From contig CACYWG010000011.1 in NCBI GenBank assembly GCA_902778115.1, positions 1 to 57,781 on the forward strand: 57,781 nt of DNA, given 5' to 3'. The notes beneath the pieces are model-generated. The model was not told the DNA's origin, ran no database searches, and saw only the letters and a program-made list of their open reading frames with translations. Shown here one piece after another: positions 45,241 to 54,036 of this stretch; within the stretch, counting starts at the first letter, position 1, and every line of letters begins with the position of its first letter. Made by a program: the position numbers and the translations under genes. Origin of the DNA: Oscillospiraceae bacterium. GTDB taxonomy: Bacteria; Bacillota; Clostridia; Oscillospirales; Oscillospiraceae.

Positions 45241-45762
45241 TTATTCACGGGTCAGATAATAACTGTTGATCGTCACGATCTCCGGCTTGCTTTCGGACAT
45301 CGGCTGCTCCCGGCTGTTGGCAAATCGGAAGCCGGCCTTTTGGATGACCCGGTTGCTGCCGATGTTTTCCCGCACCGCCTCGATGCGGATCATCGAATAG
45401 CCTGCTTCGAAGAGCGCGGCGCAGAGAGCTTTGAGCGCTTCGGTCATATAGCCGTTTCCCCAGTAGGCGCGGCCGGAGCAGTAGCCGATCACGGGATTGC
45501 CGTGATGGTAGCCCACCACGTCGATCATCCCGATCAGCTCGCCCGTTTCGCGCAGCTCGATCCCGTAGCGGTAAGTGTCCGGCTTGTCATAGTCGGCCAG
45601 CCAGCGCGCCACAATGGCCTCCGTCACGGCGACGGAAGCGTGCGGCTGCCAGGTGAGGTATCTCGTTACTTCCGGGTCGCTGGCCCAGCAGTCATAGATG
45701 CGCTGCGCGTCTTCGCGCCGGATGCGCCGGAGCAACAGGCGTTCGGTTTCCAGTTCTTTCAC
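45241..45762 (-). CDS. GNAT family N-acetyltransferase (RimJ/RimL-like)
   Basis: A 173-residue acetyltransferase of the RimJ/RimL type, which uses acetyl-CoA to modify protein N-termini or small molecules. It starts ELETERLLLRRI, has IGMIDVVGYHHGNPVIGY and the acetyl-CoA-binding region RAYWGNGYMTEALKAL, and ends with the usual RVIQKAGF-like helix. The start is GTG overlapping the tcdA stop (GTGA), with a GAGGAG site. Substrate is unknown. Confidence 0.88.
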   Translation of the reverse strand: MKELETERLLLRRIRREDAQRIYDCWASDPEVTRYLTWQPHASVAVTEAIVARWLADYDKPDTYRYGIELRETGELIGMIDVVGYHHGNPVIGYCSGRAYWGNGYMTEALKALCAALFEAGYSMIRIEAVRENIGSNRVIQKAGFRFANSREQPMSESKPEIVTINSYYLTRE

Positions 45763-46490
45763 AGAAGCTCTCCTCCTTTGATCCCGGTCAGATCCTTGAC
45801 GACCTCGCCCGCGAGGATCATCCCGGCGACGGAGGGAACGAAGGCCACGGAGCCGGGGATATCCCGCCGCCCGGTCTCCTCGGCCGGACGGAGCCTTTCG
45901 GTCGGCTCCAGCGGCTTTTCCCGGGAATAGACCACCTTCAGGTGCTCAATGCCGCGTTTTTTGAGCTCCTTGCGCATGATGCGCGCCAGCGGGCAGACGG
46001 CGGTCTGCGAGATATCGGCGACGCGAAAGGCAGTCGGATCGAGCTTGTTGCCGGTGCCCATGGAGCTGATGATCTTTGTTCCGCAGCGCTGCGCCTCCTC
46101 GGCCAGCATCAGCTTGCCGGTGACGGTGTCGATCGCGTCGACGATATAATCGTACTGCGTGAAATCGAACTGCGGCGCGGTGTCCGGCAGATAAAAGCAG
46201 CGGTGCAGGGTCACTTTGCAGGCGGGATTGATGCTGCACACGCGCGCCGCGGCGGCGTCCGTTTTCCATTGGCCGAGCGTCTCGCCGGTCGCCAGGATCT
46301 GTCGGTTCAGATTGGAGGGGCTGATGCGGTCGCTGTCGATCAGATCCAGCGCGCCGACGCCGCAGCGCGCCAGCGCTTCCACGACATAGCCGCCCACGCC
46401 GCCGAGACCGAACACGGCTACCCGACTGCGCGCGAGGACCTGCATGGCCTCTTCGCCCAAAACCAGCGCGGTTCTTTCGTAAATTTCCAT
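45759..46490 (-). CDS. tcdA: tRNA threonylcarbamoyladenosine dehydratase
   Basis: A 243-residue E1-like (ThiF/MoeB-type) ATP-dependent enzyme that cyclises t6A at position 37 of tRNA to ct6A. The nucleotide-binding loop is VFGLGGVGGYV (about residues 26-36), followed by DSDRISPSNLNRQ, the catalytic-region DAIDTVTGK, and an ending VPSVAGMILAGEVVKDL typical of TcdA/YgdL. The start follows GGTGAT. It is the first gene of a two-gene operon with the GNAT enzyme. Confidence 0.92.
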   Translation of the reverse strand: MEIYERTALVLGEEAMQVLARSRVAVFGLGGVGGYVVEALARCGVGALDLIDSDRISPSNLNRQILATGETLGQWKTDAAAARVCSINPACKVTLHRCFYLPDTAPQFDFTQYDYIVDAIDTVTGKLMLAEEAQRCGTKIISSMGTGNKLDPTAFRVADISQTAVCPLARIMRKELKKRGIEHLKVVYSREKPLEPTERLRPAEETGRRDIPGSVAFVPSVAGMILAGEVVKDLTGIKGGELL

Positions 46491-46643
46491 TCATATCACC
46501 TGAATCCGGCTCTTTTTTCACAGTCTAGCAACTTGCCCCCGTACTGTCAAGACAGCGGCGGCGGGAAAGCCGGAAGCTCCGCGGAAAATAAAGAACGTCC
46601 GGCAGCCGTATTTCCCCGTATTTTCCATGACAAAGATGCCTGC

Positions 46644-46691
46644 TTCAACAGCGGCAAATGACCGCCTTTTTGCCACCGGGAAATCTATAAT
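46644..46691 (+). promoter_or_regulatory. Candidate spoIIE promoter with Spo0A-box-like site
   Basis: A good -10 TATAAT (46686-46691) lacks a properly spaced -35; ATGACC (46658-46663) is 22 bp upstream, like the overlong spacer of Spo0A-activated promoters. TTCAACA (46644-46650) matches the inverted Spo0A box TTCGACA in six of seven bases. Speculative. Confidence 0.4.
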
Positions 46692-46725
46692 GTGCCTATC
46701 TTGAAAGCCATGGGGGAGGACAGGC

Positions 46726-49050
46726 ATGGACGTAAGAGGAACGGGGCGCTTCGCCGCCCTGAAAACGGCATTGGGGCAGCGGCAGCTGGACCGGCGGATG
46801 GCCGGCGTGCTGCACGGCGGGGTATTTCTGCTGCTGGGACTGACGCTCAGCAGCGCGCGGGTATTGAACGACGGGGCGCCCTTCGGTATTGCGATGACGG
46901 CGGCGGCCGGGCCGGGACTGGCGGGCGTGTGCACGCTGCTGGGCGCGGCGCTCGGCTATCTGAGCGGCGGACTGAGCTGGGGGATCCGCTATGTGGCGGC
47001 CTCGGTGCTGGTGTATACGATCGGCTTCGTTTTCCAGGAGACGAGCCTCTATCGCCGCCGTCTGTTCATGCCGGGCGCTGCGGGCATCGTGACCGTGATG
47101 ACGGCGGTGATGGGGACCTATGGGCTGACGAAGGGCGGCCTGCCGCTGTATGCGCGATTCGCGGTGGAAAGCTGCCTGGCCTTCGGCGGCTGCTATTTCT
47201 TCCGGGAGGTCTTTTCCCGGGAAAAGGCCGTCTCGGAGAGCGATGAGCAGCGGCGCGGTGCGGCGGTGATGGTGCTGGTCGCGGCGCTCTTGATGGCGGT
47301 CAGCCGCATCACGATCCTGCGCGGTGCGTCCATCGGTCGGGCGGCGGCGCTGCTGCTGGTGATGTGCTGCGCGATGAAGGGCGGCATCCTGACCGGCGCG
47401 GCCGTCGGCACGGTGCTGGGCCTTGCGATGGATCTGACGACGGTTGGCGCCGCCTACTATACGCCGATCTATGCGATCTCCGGGCTGCTGGGCGGCTGCT
47501 TCGGGCGCTACGGGCGCTTTTTGTTCACGCTCGGCTTCGTGCTGACGCAGGGCGTGGCGCTGATCGGCCTGTGGAACGAGGGCGCGATCATCAGCAGCCT
47601 CTATGAAGGCATGATGGCCTCGCTGGTCTTTCTCCTGCTGCCGGCCTCTCTGCTCAGCCGGACGGGCCTCCTGCTGCAGACCATGGAGACGGGGAGCGGC
47701 GAGCTTGGACTCCGCCGCTATATGGCATCCCGGCTCGGGGAACTGGGCCACGTCTATGAGGATATTTACGAAACGGTCCGTCAGAATCTGACGGGCGGAC
47801 AGAATGATGAAAACATCGCCCGGGTCTTTGACCGGGCGGCGGACGCCGTGTGCGTCTCCTGCAAGGAGAAAAACCGCTGCTGGAATACGGACTACATGGA
47901 CACGCTGTCCGCCATGAACGACGCGACCGGCGCCATGCGCCGCAACGGCAGCCTGTCCGCGGAGGATATCCCCGCGCATTTCCGGGAGAAATGCCCGTCC
48001 GTTCCGGCCTTCGTGGCCGCCGTCAACGGCGAGCTGCGGGCCTCGGCCTATCGCCGGCAGCTGCGCAGCACGGCGGCGGAGAACCGCAGCGCTGCCTGGG
48101 AACAGTATCACGACATGGCGGGCATGCTGGACCGGCTCAGCCGGGAGCTCGGCGACGAGTCCGGCTCGGAGCCGCAGGCCGAACAGAGATTGCAGCGCTA
48201 TCTGCGCTCGCTGGATATCGAGGCGCAGACGGCGGTGTTCCGCTCCGGAGGCAGGCTGCGCGTGATCATGGAAGGGCCGTCGCTTGCGCGGCTGTTCAAG
48301 GAGGAGCACTACCTGGACCGCATTTCGGAGGTGCTCGGCGTGCGCCTGTGCCAGCCGCAGGAGCTGGAGAGCAGCACGAGCCGCCTGACCCTTCTGGAGG
48401 CGGAGCCTCTGGCCGTGTCCGTCGGGATCGCGGCGATGAAGAAAAAAGGGGAGAGCGTCAATGGCGACAAAGGGAGCTATTTTAAAACGGACGAAGGCGT
48501 ATTGTGTGTGATCCTCTCCGACGGCATGGGCAGCGGCAGCGAGGCAGCAAGGGACAGCGCGCGGGTCGTCGAGATCCTGGAGCGATTCCTTCGCAGCGGC
48601 ACGGAGCCCGCCATCGCCATGCGCATCCTCAATTCCGTGATGCTGCTCCGTTCCGGCGAAGAATGGGGCTATGCCACGGTGGACCTGATGTGCGTCGATC
48701 TTTTTTCCGGCGAAGCCTGCTTTTATAAATACGGCGCGGCGCCGTCCTATGTCAAAAACGGGAGTAAGATCCGCCGGATCGAGAGCGAGAGTCTCGCGCC
48801 GGGCCTCTGCCCCGGCGACGGCTCCGCTCCGGACGTGGTGCGCATGAAGCTGCGCCCGGGCTCGACGGCCCTGATCGCCACCGACGGTGTGATCGCCGCG
48901 CGCGATGACGAGTGGCTGCGGGAGCTGCTGAAAGACGGCCGGCCGGACATGAAGGGTCTGGCCAAAACCGCTCTGCGCGAGGCAGAGGAACAGTACGGCG
49001 CAGTCGACGATATGACCGTCATCGCGGTCAGACTGGACAAGCGCGTATGA
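46726..49050 (+). CDS. spoIIE: Stage II sporulation protein E, Ser/Thr phosphatase
   Basis: A 774-residue forespore regulator. The N-terminal part (about 1-310) has roughly ten membrane helices, a central region (about 320-560) contains the Cys-bearing CVSCKEKNRCW segment, and the C-terminal PP2C domain (about 575-774) has LSDGMGSGSEAARDS, ATDGV and DDMTVIAV with the metal-binding Asp residues. In Bacillus it dephosphorylates SpoIIAA to activate sigma-F and helps polar septation. The ATG is followed directly downstream by a coupled small gene. Strong evidence of a sporulating host. Confidence 0.95.
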   Translation: MDVRGTGRFAALKTALGQRQLDRRMAGVLHGGVFLLLGLTLSSARVLNDGAPFGIAMTAAAGPGLAGVCTLLGAALGYLSGGLSWGIRYVAASVLVYTIGFVFQETSLYRRRLFMPGAAGIVTVMTAVMGTYGLTKGGLPLYARFAVESCLAFGGCYFFREVFSREKAVSESDEQRRGAAVMVLVAALLMAVSRITILRGASIGRAAALLLVMCCAMKGGILTGAAVGTVLGLAMDLTTVGAAYYTPIYAISGLLGGCFGRYGRFLFTLGFVLTQGVALIGLWNEGAIISSLYEGMMASLVFLLLPASLLSRTGLLLQTMETGSGELGLRRYMASRLGELGHVYEDIYETVRQNLTGGQNDENIARVFDRAADAVCVSCKEKNRCWNTDYMDTLSAMNDATGAMRRNGSLSAEDIPAHFREKCPSVPAFVAAVNGELRASAYRRQLRSTAAENRSAAWEQYHDMAGMLDRLSRELGDESGSEPQAEQRLQRYLRSLDIEAQTAVFRSGGRLRVIMEGPSLARLFKEEHYLDRISEVLGVRLCQPQELESSTSRLTLLEAEPLAVSVGIAAMKKKGESVNGDKGSYFKTDEGVLCVILSDGMGSGSEAARDSARVVEILERFLRSGTEPAIAMRILNSVMLLRSGEEWGYATVDLMCVDLFSGEACFYKYGAAPSYVKNGSKIRRIESESLAPGLCPGDGSAPDVVRMKLRPGSTALIATDGVIAARDDEWLRELLKDGRPDMKGLAKTALREAEEQYGAVDDMTVIAVRLDKRV

Positions 49051-49358
49051 GGCTCAGCCTGCAGGGCGGCCGGCCGGAAATCCGGCGCGAGGTGATCCGG
49101 GGGTCCGCGGAACAGATCATCCGTGTGCGCGTGCCGGTGCCCGGCCTGTTTCGGGAGGCAGTGTTCTTCCTTCATGAGGATGTTCTTCGCCGCAGCGATA
49201 TCAGCCGGGAGGAACTGCTCCGCCAGGCGAGACAGTCGGCCGAGGACTATCTGCGGCCCATGCTCCCGGAAAAGAAGCCGGGGCGCTGGCCTAAGGTCTT
49301 GCTGCTGCTGGCCGGGATGGCGCTGGGCTTCGGATTGGGGGTGCTGATCAGAATTTGA
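49047..49358 (+). CDS. Small protein with C-terminal membrane helix, coupled to spoIIE
   Basis: A 103-residue protein that I do not recognise. Residues 1-75 are soluble and charged (EIRREVIRGSAEQIIRVRVPVPG, shortened here to its first and last parts: EIRREVIRG and RVRVPVPG), and residues about 82-101 form one membrane helix (VLLLLAGMALGFGLGVLI). The ATG overlaps the spoIIE stop (ATGA); an upstream in-frame start lies inside spoIIE and gives low-complexity Arg-rich sequence, so it was rejected. Coupling suggests it is made with SpoIIE in sporulation, but no function can be assigned. Confidence 0.7.
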   Translation: MRLSLQGGRPEIRREVIRGSAEQIIRVRVPVPGLFREAVFFLHEDVLRRSDISREELLRQARQSAEDYLRPMLPEKKPGRWPKVLLLLAGMALGFGLGVLIRI

Positions 49359-49366
49359 TAACAGGA

Positions 49367-49400
49367 AACGGACGCTGCCACTCGGCAGCGCCCGTTTTTT
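49367..49400 (+). terminator. Terminator after the spoIIE operon
   Basis: A hairpin with CGCTGCC (49373-49379) pairing with GGCAGCG (49384-49390), extended by ACGG/CCGT, then TTTTTT. Confidence 0.85.
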
Positions 49401-49412
49401 ATCCGATCAGCT

Positions 49413-50771
49413 TTATTTTCCCACGCAAAAGCGTGCAAAGATGCGGTTTGTCACGTCCTCGCGCACACTGCGGCCGGTCAGCTCGCCGAGCGCCTGCATC
49501 GCGCCCTCCGTCTCCGTCAGCACGATATCCGGCGTGAGCCCCTCTTTCATGGCCTCCTCCGCGGCCGACAGCGCGCCGAGCGCACGGCGGACGGCGTCTG
49601 CCTGCCGCGCGTTGGTCAGGATCTCGCCCGCCGGCACCTGCGGCAGCGGAAAGAGCGCCTCGATCGTGCGTTCCAGCTCGTCGAGGCCTTCTCCCGTCCG
49701 CGCACTGAGCGTCAGCTGCGGAAGGGAGGTGTCCAGATGGGTGATCTGCTGCGGCAGGTCGGTTTTGGAGAGGATAGCGATCGCGTGAGGCGCCTCTTCC
49801 GCCCGGCGCAGGATGCTCCGATCCTCCTCGCCGAGCGCTTCGCTGCCGTCGATCACGGCCAGCACCAGCTCCGCGTCCTCCATGGCGCGGCGGCTGCGCT
49901 CCACACCCAGCTGCTCGGCCAGATCCTCGGAGTCGCGCAGACCGGCGGTGTCGATCAGCCGCAGCGTCAGGGCGCCGATCCGCAGCTTTTCCTCAATGGT
50001 GTCGCGCGTCGTACCGGGGATCGCGGTGACGATGGCGCGCTCATAGCCCAGCAGCGCGTTCAGCAGCGAGCTTTTTCCCACGTTCGGGCGGCCGATGATC
50101 GCGGTGGGCAGACCGGCATTCATCAGACGGCCGCGCCCGAAGCTGTCCAGCAGCCGCTGCAGGCTCTTCCGTGCCCCGGCGTAGGTTTCACGGTAGGCGG
50201 CCAGCCGGAAATCTTCGATATCCTCGTCCGGATAGTCCAGCACCGCGTGATAATGCGCGCTGATATCCTCCAGCGCCCGGTAGACCGCGTCGATGCGCGC
50301 GCTGATTGCTCCGGACAGCTGGCCCGCCGCATTGCGGGCGCTCTCCGCGCTCTCCGCGTCGATCAGATCGGCCACGGCCTCGGCGGCGGTCAGGTCCATG
50401 CAGCCGTTCAAAAAGGCACGCTTGGTGAATTCTCCCGGTCCTGCCTGTCGGGCGCCGAGCGCAAAACAGGCCTCCAGCGCCTCGCGCAGCACGACGGAGG
50501 AGCCATGACACTGAAACTCCACGGTGTCCTCGCCGGTATAGCTGCGCGGCGCGCGGCTGTGGGTGCACAGACACAGGTCCAGCAGCGCGCCGTCCGTATC
50601 GTGCAGCGCGCCGTACACGAGCGTCTTGCTTTCGTGCGCCGACATCGGCGCGCCGTCGTCGGGGATAAAGAGCCGGTCAGCGATCGCGATGCTCTCCGGC
50701 CCGGACAGGCGCAGGATGCCGATCGCTGAGATCTGCGCGCCGGTGGCCAGCGCGGCAATGGTATCTGACAT
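49413..50771 (-). CDS. mnmE: tRNA-5-carboxymethylaminomethyl-uridine modification GTPase
   Basis: A 452-residue GTPase that, with MnmG, modifies the wobble uridine of several tRNAs. The N-terminal folate-binding domain starts [22 protein letters not shown]; the inserted G domain has [17 protein letters not shown] and LSKTD; and the C-terminal helical domain ends in the catalytic CVGK (family CxGK). The ATG at 50771 has AGGAGG. In most Firmicutes mnmE lies in the rnpA-yidC-jag-mnmE-mnmG cluster; here it is alone, just after rex and its terminator. Confidence 0.97.
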   Translation of the reverse strand: MSDTIAALATGAQISAIGILRLSGPESIAIADRLFIPDDGAPMSAHESKTLVYGALHDTDGALLDLCLCTHSRAPRSYTGEDTVEFQCHGSSVVLREALEACFALGARQAGPGEFTKRAFLNGCMDLTAAEAVADLIDAESAESARNAAGQLSGAISARIDAVYRALEDISAHYHAVLDYPDEDIEDFRLAAYRETYAGARKSLQRLLDSFGRGRLMNAGLPTAIIGRPNVGKSSLLNALLGYERAIVTAIPGTTRDTIEEKLRIGALTLRLIDTAGLRDSEDLAEQLGVERSRRAMEDAELVLAVIDGSEALGEEDRSILRRAEEAPHAIAILSKTDLPQQITHLDTSLPQLTLSARTGEGLDELERTIEALFPLPQVPAGEILTNARQADAVRRALGALSAAEEAMKEGLTPDIVLTETEGAMQALGELTGRSVREDVTNRIFARFCVGK

Positions 50772-50782
50772 ATCGTTCCTCC

Positions 50783-50816
50783 TCGGAAAAAAAAAAGCTT
50801 CCAATCGGAAGCTTTT
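50783..50816 (-). terminator. Terminator between rex and mnmE
   Basis: A 10-bp stem (50793-50802 with 50807-50816) followed on the minus strand by a run of T. It ends about 20 bases before the mnmE start codon, so mnmE must depend on read-through or a promoter overlapping rex. Confidence 0.85.
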
Positions 50817-50834
50817 ATCGGAATGATCCTTGCC

Positions 50835-51521
50835 TTACTTTTCGGCGCCGGCGAGCTTTTCCGCCCGCGCCGCCCGGGCCGCTTCCTCGTCCTTGCGCTC
50901 GGAGATATAGTAGCTCAGTGAGAGAAGGCTGTCCGAAAAGTGCACATTTTCAACAAGAATGCTGCTGTTGGGGTCCGTCAGCTCGACGTTGGTGAAGTTC
51001 CAGATCGCGCGGATACCGTTTTTCGTCAGCCGCTCGGTCACCCGGAGCGCCGCCTCCTTGGGCACGGAGAGCACGGCCACGTCGACCTTGTTTTCTGCCA
51101 GAAAGCTCTCCAGCTCGTCCATGCTGCGGATCAGAACGCCGCTCAGCTCCGTGCCGATCAGGGCCGGATTGACCTCAAAGGCGCTGAGAAGATGAAAGCC
51201 CCATTCGCTGAAGCAGAAATTATCCATCAGTGCGCGGCCGATGTTGCCCACGCCGATCAGGATCGCGCTGAAGCCGCGGTCCATGCCGAGAATGGCAGCG
51301 ACCTGCTCGCGCAGCGCAGCCACGTTATAGCCGTAGCCCTGCTGGCCGAATTCGCCGAAGCAGCTGAAATCCTGGCGGATCTGCGAGGGTGTGAGCCCCA
51401 GCTGCTGCCCGAGGTCAAAGGAGGATATACGGGTCACACCGGCCTCCATCAGCTCGTCCAGCTTGCGCAGATAGCGCGGAATACGGCGGATCACGTTATT
51501 AGATACCTTAACTCGCTTCAA
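50835..51521 (-). CDS. rex: Redox-sensing transcriptional repressor Rex
   Basis: A 228-residue repressor that senses the NADH/NAD+ ratio and controls fermentation and reduction pathways in anaerobes. The N-terminal winged helix (about 1-80: RIPRYLRKLDELMEAGV, TPSQIRQDFSCFGEFGQQGYGY) is followed by a Rossmann domain with the NAD(H) loop GVGNIGRAL (about 90-98) and the dimer-swapped C-terminal helix. The start is TTG (51521) with an AGGGAGCG site. An operator-like sequence lies in its own leader. A charged Ala/Glu-rich tail extends the C-terminus. Confidence 0.96.
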   Translation of the reverse strand: MKRVKVSNNVIRRIPRYLRKLDELMEAGVTRISSFDLGQQLGLTPSQIRQDFSCFGEFGQQGYGYNVAALREQVAAILGMDRGFSAILIGVGNIGRALMDNFCFSEWGFHLLSAFEVNPALIGTELSGVLIRSMDELESFLAENKVDVAVLSVPKEAALRVTERLTKNGIRAIWNFTNVELTDPNSSILVENVHFSDSLLSLSYYISERKDEEAARAARAEKLAGAEK

Positions 51522-51542
51522 TTCGATCGCTCCCTGTACCGT

Positions 51543-51560
51543 CAGTTAAAAAATTATCAT
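51543..51560. promoter_or_regulatory. Candidate Rex operator
   Basis: CAGTTAAAAAATTATCAT matches the clostridial Rex consensus TTGTTAANNNNTTAACAA at 10 of 14 fixed positions. It lies between the rex promoter and start codon, which would allow autorepression. Confidence 0.4.
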
Positions 51561-51566
51561 ATGGAA

Positions 51567-51595
51567 AGTATATCATAAGATAACAGACGATTCAA
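51567..51595 (-). promoter_or_regulatory. Promoter of rex
   Basis: Minus-strand TTGAAT (51590-51595) and TATACT (51567-51572), 17-bp spacing. Confidence 0.75.
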
Positions 51596-51612
51596 GGGAT
51601 AATTTTGCCGCC

Positions 51613-52434
51613 TTATTCCGTCAGTCCCAGCAGCGACAGCAGCTCCTCCGGACTCAAATCGATGCGGCAGGTGCTGTCCCCGTCGGCCCGGACATAGTAT
51701 GCGCCCTCCGCGCCGAGCAGAATGGTCAGCGGCCTGGAAGACTCATCCTTCTGAAGAAGAACGTGGATCTCCTGCTCCGGCTGCTGCTCCAGATACACCG
51801 CTTCGCCGCTCAGAGCGTCGAGCAAAGCAGCGCTCTGCTCCGCGTCCAGGATCAGCTCGCCTTCGTCGCTGTACAGAGGCGAACGGGGAGCTTCTCCCTC
51901 GGCCGCTTCTTCCGCCGGCGCTTCGTCGGCGCCCTGCGCTGCGTTCTGCAGCGCTCCGCCCAGCGTCAGATTGCCCTCCTGGGCGGCTTTTCCCTCCGGC
52001 ATGGGCGCGGGTGCGGCCATCGGCTCATCTGCCCGGACATACTCCTCAACCGCGGCGGGAGCGGCCTGCGGCGCGGGGGCGCTGGATCCCATGCGAGGAG
52101 CAAGCTTCGGCAGACTGAGGGAGGCTGCCACGACCAGGACCAGGCAAGCCGCGATCGTCAGCGCCGTATGCCAGGCGCGGTGGGAACGGTGGGCGCTGTT
52201 TCTGGCGCGGATGCTGTCGCGCCGGACCTCGGCCATGATGTTTTCGTGTACGGCGGTCGGGACTTCCTCCAGATCTGTGCCGAGCTGTTCGGACAGGGAG
52301 CGAAACGCCACATAGACGGCTGCGCAGTCCGGGCAGGTCTTGACATGCGCGGCCAGCGCGCTGCGTTCGGCCTTGCTCAGATCGTCGTCGAGCATGCGGC
52401 TGATCAGTTCCTGATACTGTTCGCATTCCGTCAT
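51613..52434 (-). CDS. Anti-sigma factor with zinc-finger (ZAS) domain
   Basis: A 273-residue single-pass membrane protein. The N-terminal ZAS domain has the zinc motif HVKTCPDC (H29, C33, C36), which binds an ECF sigma factor. One membrane helix (about residues 90-110) is followed by an Ala/Pro/Glu-rich extracytoplasmic linker (about 115-185) and a C-terminal domain of about 85 residues. Its start overlaps the sigma gene's stop (ATGA). It should hold the sigma factor inactive at the membrane until an envelope signal releases it; the signal is unknown. Confidence 0.88.
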   Translation of the reverse strand: MTECEQYQELISRMLDDDLSKAERSALAAHVKTCPDCAAVYVAFRSLSEQLGTDLEEVPTAVHENIMAEVRRDSIRARNSAHRSHRAWHTALTIAACLVLVVAASLSLPKLAPRMGSSAPAPQAAPAAVEEYVRADEPMAAPAPMPEGKAAQEGNLTLGGALQNAAQGADEAPAEEAAEGEAPRSPLYSDEGELILDAEQSAALLDALSGEAVYLEQQPEQEIHVLLQKDESSRPLTILLGAEGAYYVRADGDSTCRIDLSPEELLSLLGLTE

Positions 52435-53051
52435 GGCCTGTCACCTCCTCCCGAATACTTTGACGCCAGAGAATCGGGAAGGTTCCCGTCCTGCAGCAAA
52501 AAGGCGCAGAGTCTTTTTCGCGCGCGGAAAATGCGGGATTTGACCGTTCCGGGCTCCAGATCCAGCGCCTGACCGATCTCCTCGTAGCTCATGCCCTGCA
52601 GTTCGCGCAGCAGCAGGATCTGCCGCGCATCGTCCGGCAGGGCGGAAAGACCCCGCTGCACGGATTCGCGCGTCAGCTTGCGGTCGAGCAGCTTTTCGGG
52701 TGAGAAGTGCTCGTCGGAGATCTCCAGTTCGCCGATCTCGCCGTCGTCGTCTTCCACCGTCAGAGACTGCACAGGCTTGCGCTGGCGGCTGCGCAGCAGA
52801 TCGAGGCAGAGGTTGGAGACGATGCGATAGAGCCAGACGGAGAATTTGCTGTCGCCCCGAAAGCTGTCCAGCGAGCGATAGGCCTTCAGAAATGCCTCCT
52901 GTGTGACATCCTCGGCATCCTCCCGGTTGCCGAGCGTGCGCAGCGCCAGGTTGTACACGGTCTTCTCATAGGCGTGCACCAGATGCTCAAAGGCGTTGGC
53001 GTCGCCTTTGAGGACGCGCTCGATACAGTGTTTTTCATGTTCCGGCGTCAT
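52431..53051 (-). CDS. ECF-family RNA polymerase sigma factor (SigW-like)
   Basis: A 206-residue extracytoplasmic-function sigma factor. Region 2 is seen as AFEHLVHAYEKTVYNLALRT and DVTQEAFLKAYRSLDSFRG with FSVWLYRIVSNLCLD, and region 4 as LPDDARQILLLRELQGMSYEEIG. The region between them is acidic and short. It directs RNA polymerase to its own regulon under control of the anti-sigma encoded next. Its 5' end overlaps the dus stop by 17 bp, and no promoter of its own is obvious. Confidence 0.94.
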   Translation of the reverse strand: MTPEHEKHCIERVLKGDANAFEHLVHAYEKTVYNLALRTLGNREDAEDVTQEAFLKAYRSLDSFRGDSKFSVWLYRIVSNLCLDLLRSRQRKPVQSLTVEDDDGEIGELEISDEHFSPEKLLDRKLTRESVQRGLSALPDDARQILLLRELQGMSYEEIGQALDLEPGTVKSRIFRARKRLCAFLLQDGNLPDSLASKYSGGGDRP

Positions 53052-54036
53052 TGGATCGCCTCCTTATGCCCTCGTCTCGCTTCACATCCCGAAGGATCTT
53101 TCTGATCTCGTCCAATGTTTCCACGCGCACCAGCAGCTGCCGATAGATGCTGCTGTGCGCGATGCCGTGCAGGTACCAGGGCAGCTGATGGCGCGCCTCC
53201 ATGCAGGCGGCGTGCTCGCCGCGCACGGCGGCGAGCGCTTCGATCTGCCCAAAAGCCGCGTCCATGCGCTCACTGAGCGGCGGCAGGGGAGGCTCACCCT
53301 CGCCGCGGATGACGGCCTCGGCCTGGCGAAAGAGCCAGGGATTGCCGAAGCAGCCGCGCCCGATCATCGCCAGGTCGCAGCCGGTATAACGCAGGATATG
53401 CGCTGCGTCTTCGGCGGAGAAAATATCGCCGTTGGCGGTCACGGGGATGGATACGGCGCTTTTGACCTCGCGGATGATGTCCCAGTCGGCGCGCCCGGCG
53501 TACATCTGCACGCGCGTGCGGCCGTGTACGGCGATCGCCGAGGCGCCCGCCTGTTCCATCGTGCGGGCAAAGTCCACGGCGTTGACGCTGCCGCCGTCCC
53601 AGCCCTTGCGGAATTTCACCGTCACGGGCCTGTCCACCGCGTGAACGACGGCCTCGACGATCCGTGCGGCAAGCTCCGGGTCGCGCATCAGCGCCGAGCC
53701 CTCGCCGTTTTTGACGATCTTTCCCACCGGGCAGCCCATGTTGATGTCCAGGATGTCCGCGCCGCTCTGCTCCAGGGCGAGACAGGCGCCCTCGGCCATC
53801 ACCTCCGGCTCGTGGCCAAAGATCTGCACGGCGTAGGGATGCTCATCCGGCGGGGCATAGAGCAGCGATTTCGTCTTTTCGTCGCGGTAGACCAGCGCCT
53901 TCGCGCTGACCATCTCGCTGGTCGTCAGCGCGGCACCCTGCTCGCGGCAGAGGCGGCGAAAGGCAAAGTCGGTGACGCCCGCCATCGGCGCGAGGACGAC
54001 GTGCCCGCCGATCTCGACGGTTCCGAGCTTCACCAT
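53035..54036 (-). CDS. dus: tRNA-dihydrouridine synthase
   Basis: A 333-residue FMN enzyme that reduces uridines in tRNA D-loops. The TIM-barrel domain begins [17 protein letters not shown], has the catalytic-Cys motif [20 protein letters not shown] (about residues 97-116), [12 protein letters not shown] and [11 protein letters not shown], and ends in a helical tRNA-binding domain. The ATG at 54036 gives the family start [11 protein letters not shown]; the open frame upstream is antisense-like Arg-rich sequence. The gene overlaps both neighbours (7 bp with xth, 17 bp with the sigma gene), so it is inside a tight operon. Confidence 0.95.
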   Translation of the reverse strand: MVKLGTVEIGGHVVLAPMAGVTDFAFRRLCREQGAALTTSEMVSAKALVYRDEKTKSLLYAPPDEHPYAVQIFGHEPEVMAEGACLALEQSGADILDINMGCPVGKIVKNGEGSALMRDPELAARIVEAVVHAVDRPVTVKFRKGWDGGSVNAVDFARTMEQAGASAIAVHGRTRVQMYAGRADWDIIREVKSAVSIPVTANGDIFSAEDAAHILRYTGCDLAMIGRGCFGNPWLFRQAEAVIRGEGEPPLPPLSERMDAAFGQIEALAAVRGEHAACMEARHQLPWYLHGIAHSSIYRQLLVRVETLDEIRKILRDVKRDEGIRRRSNDAGT

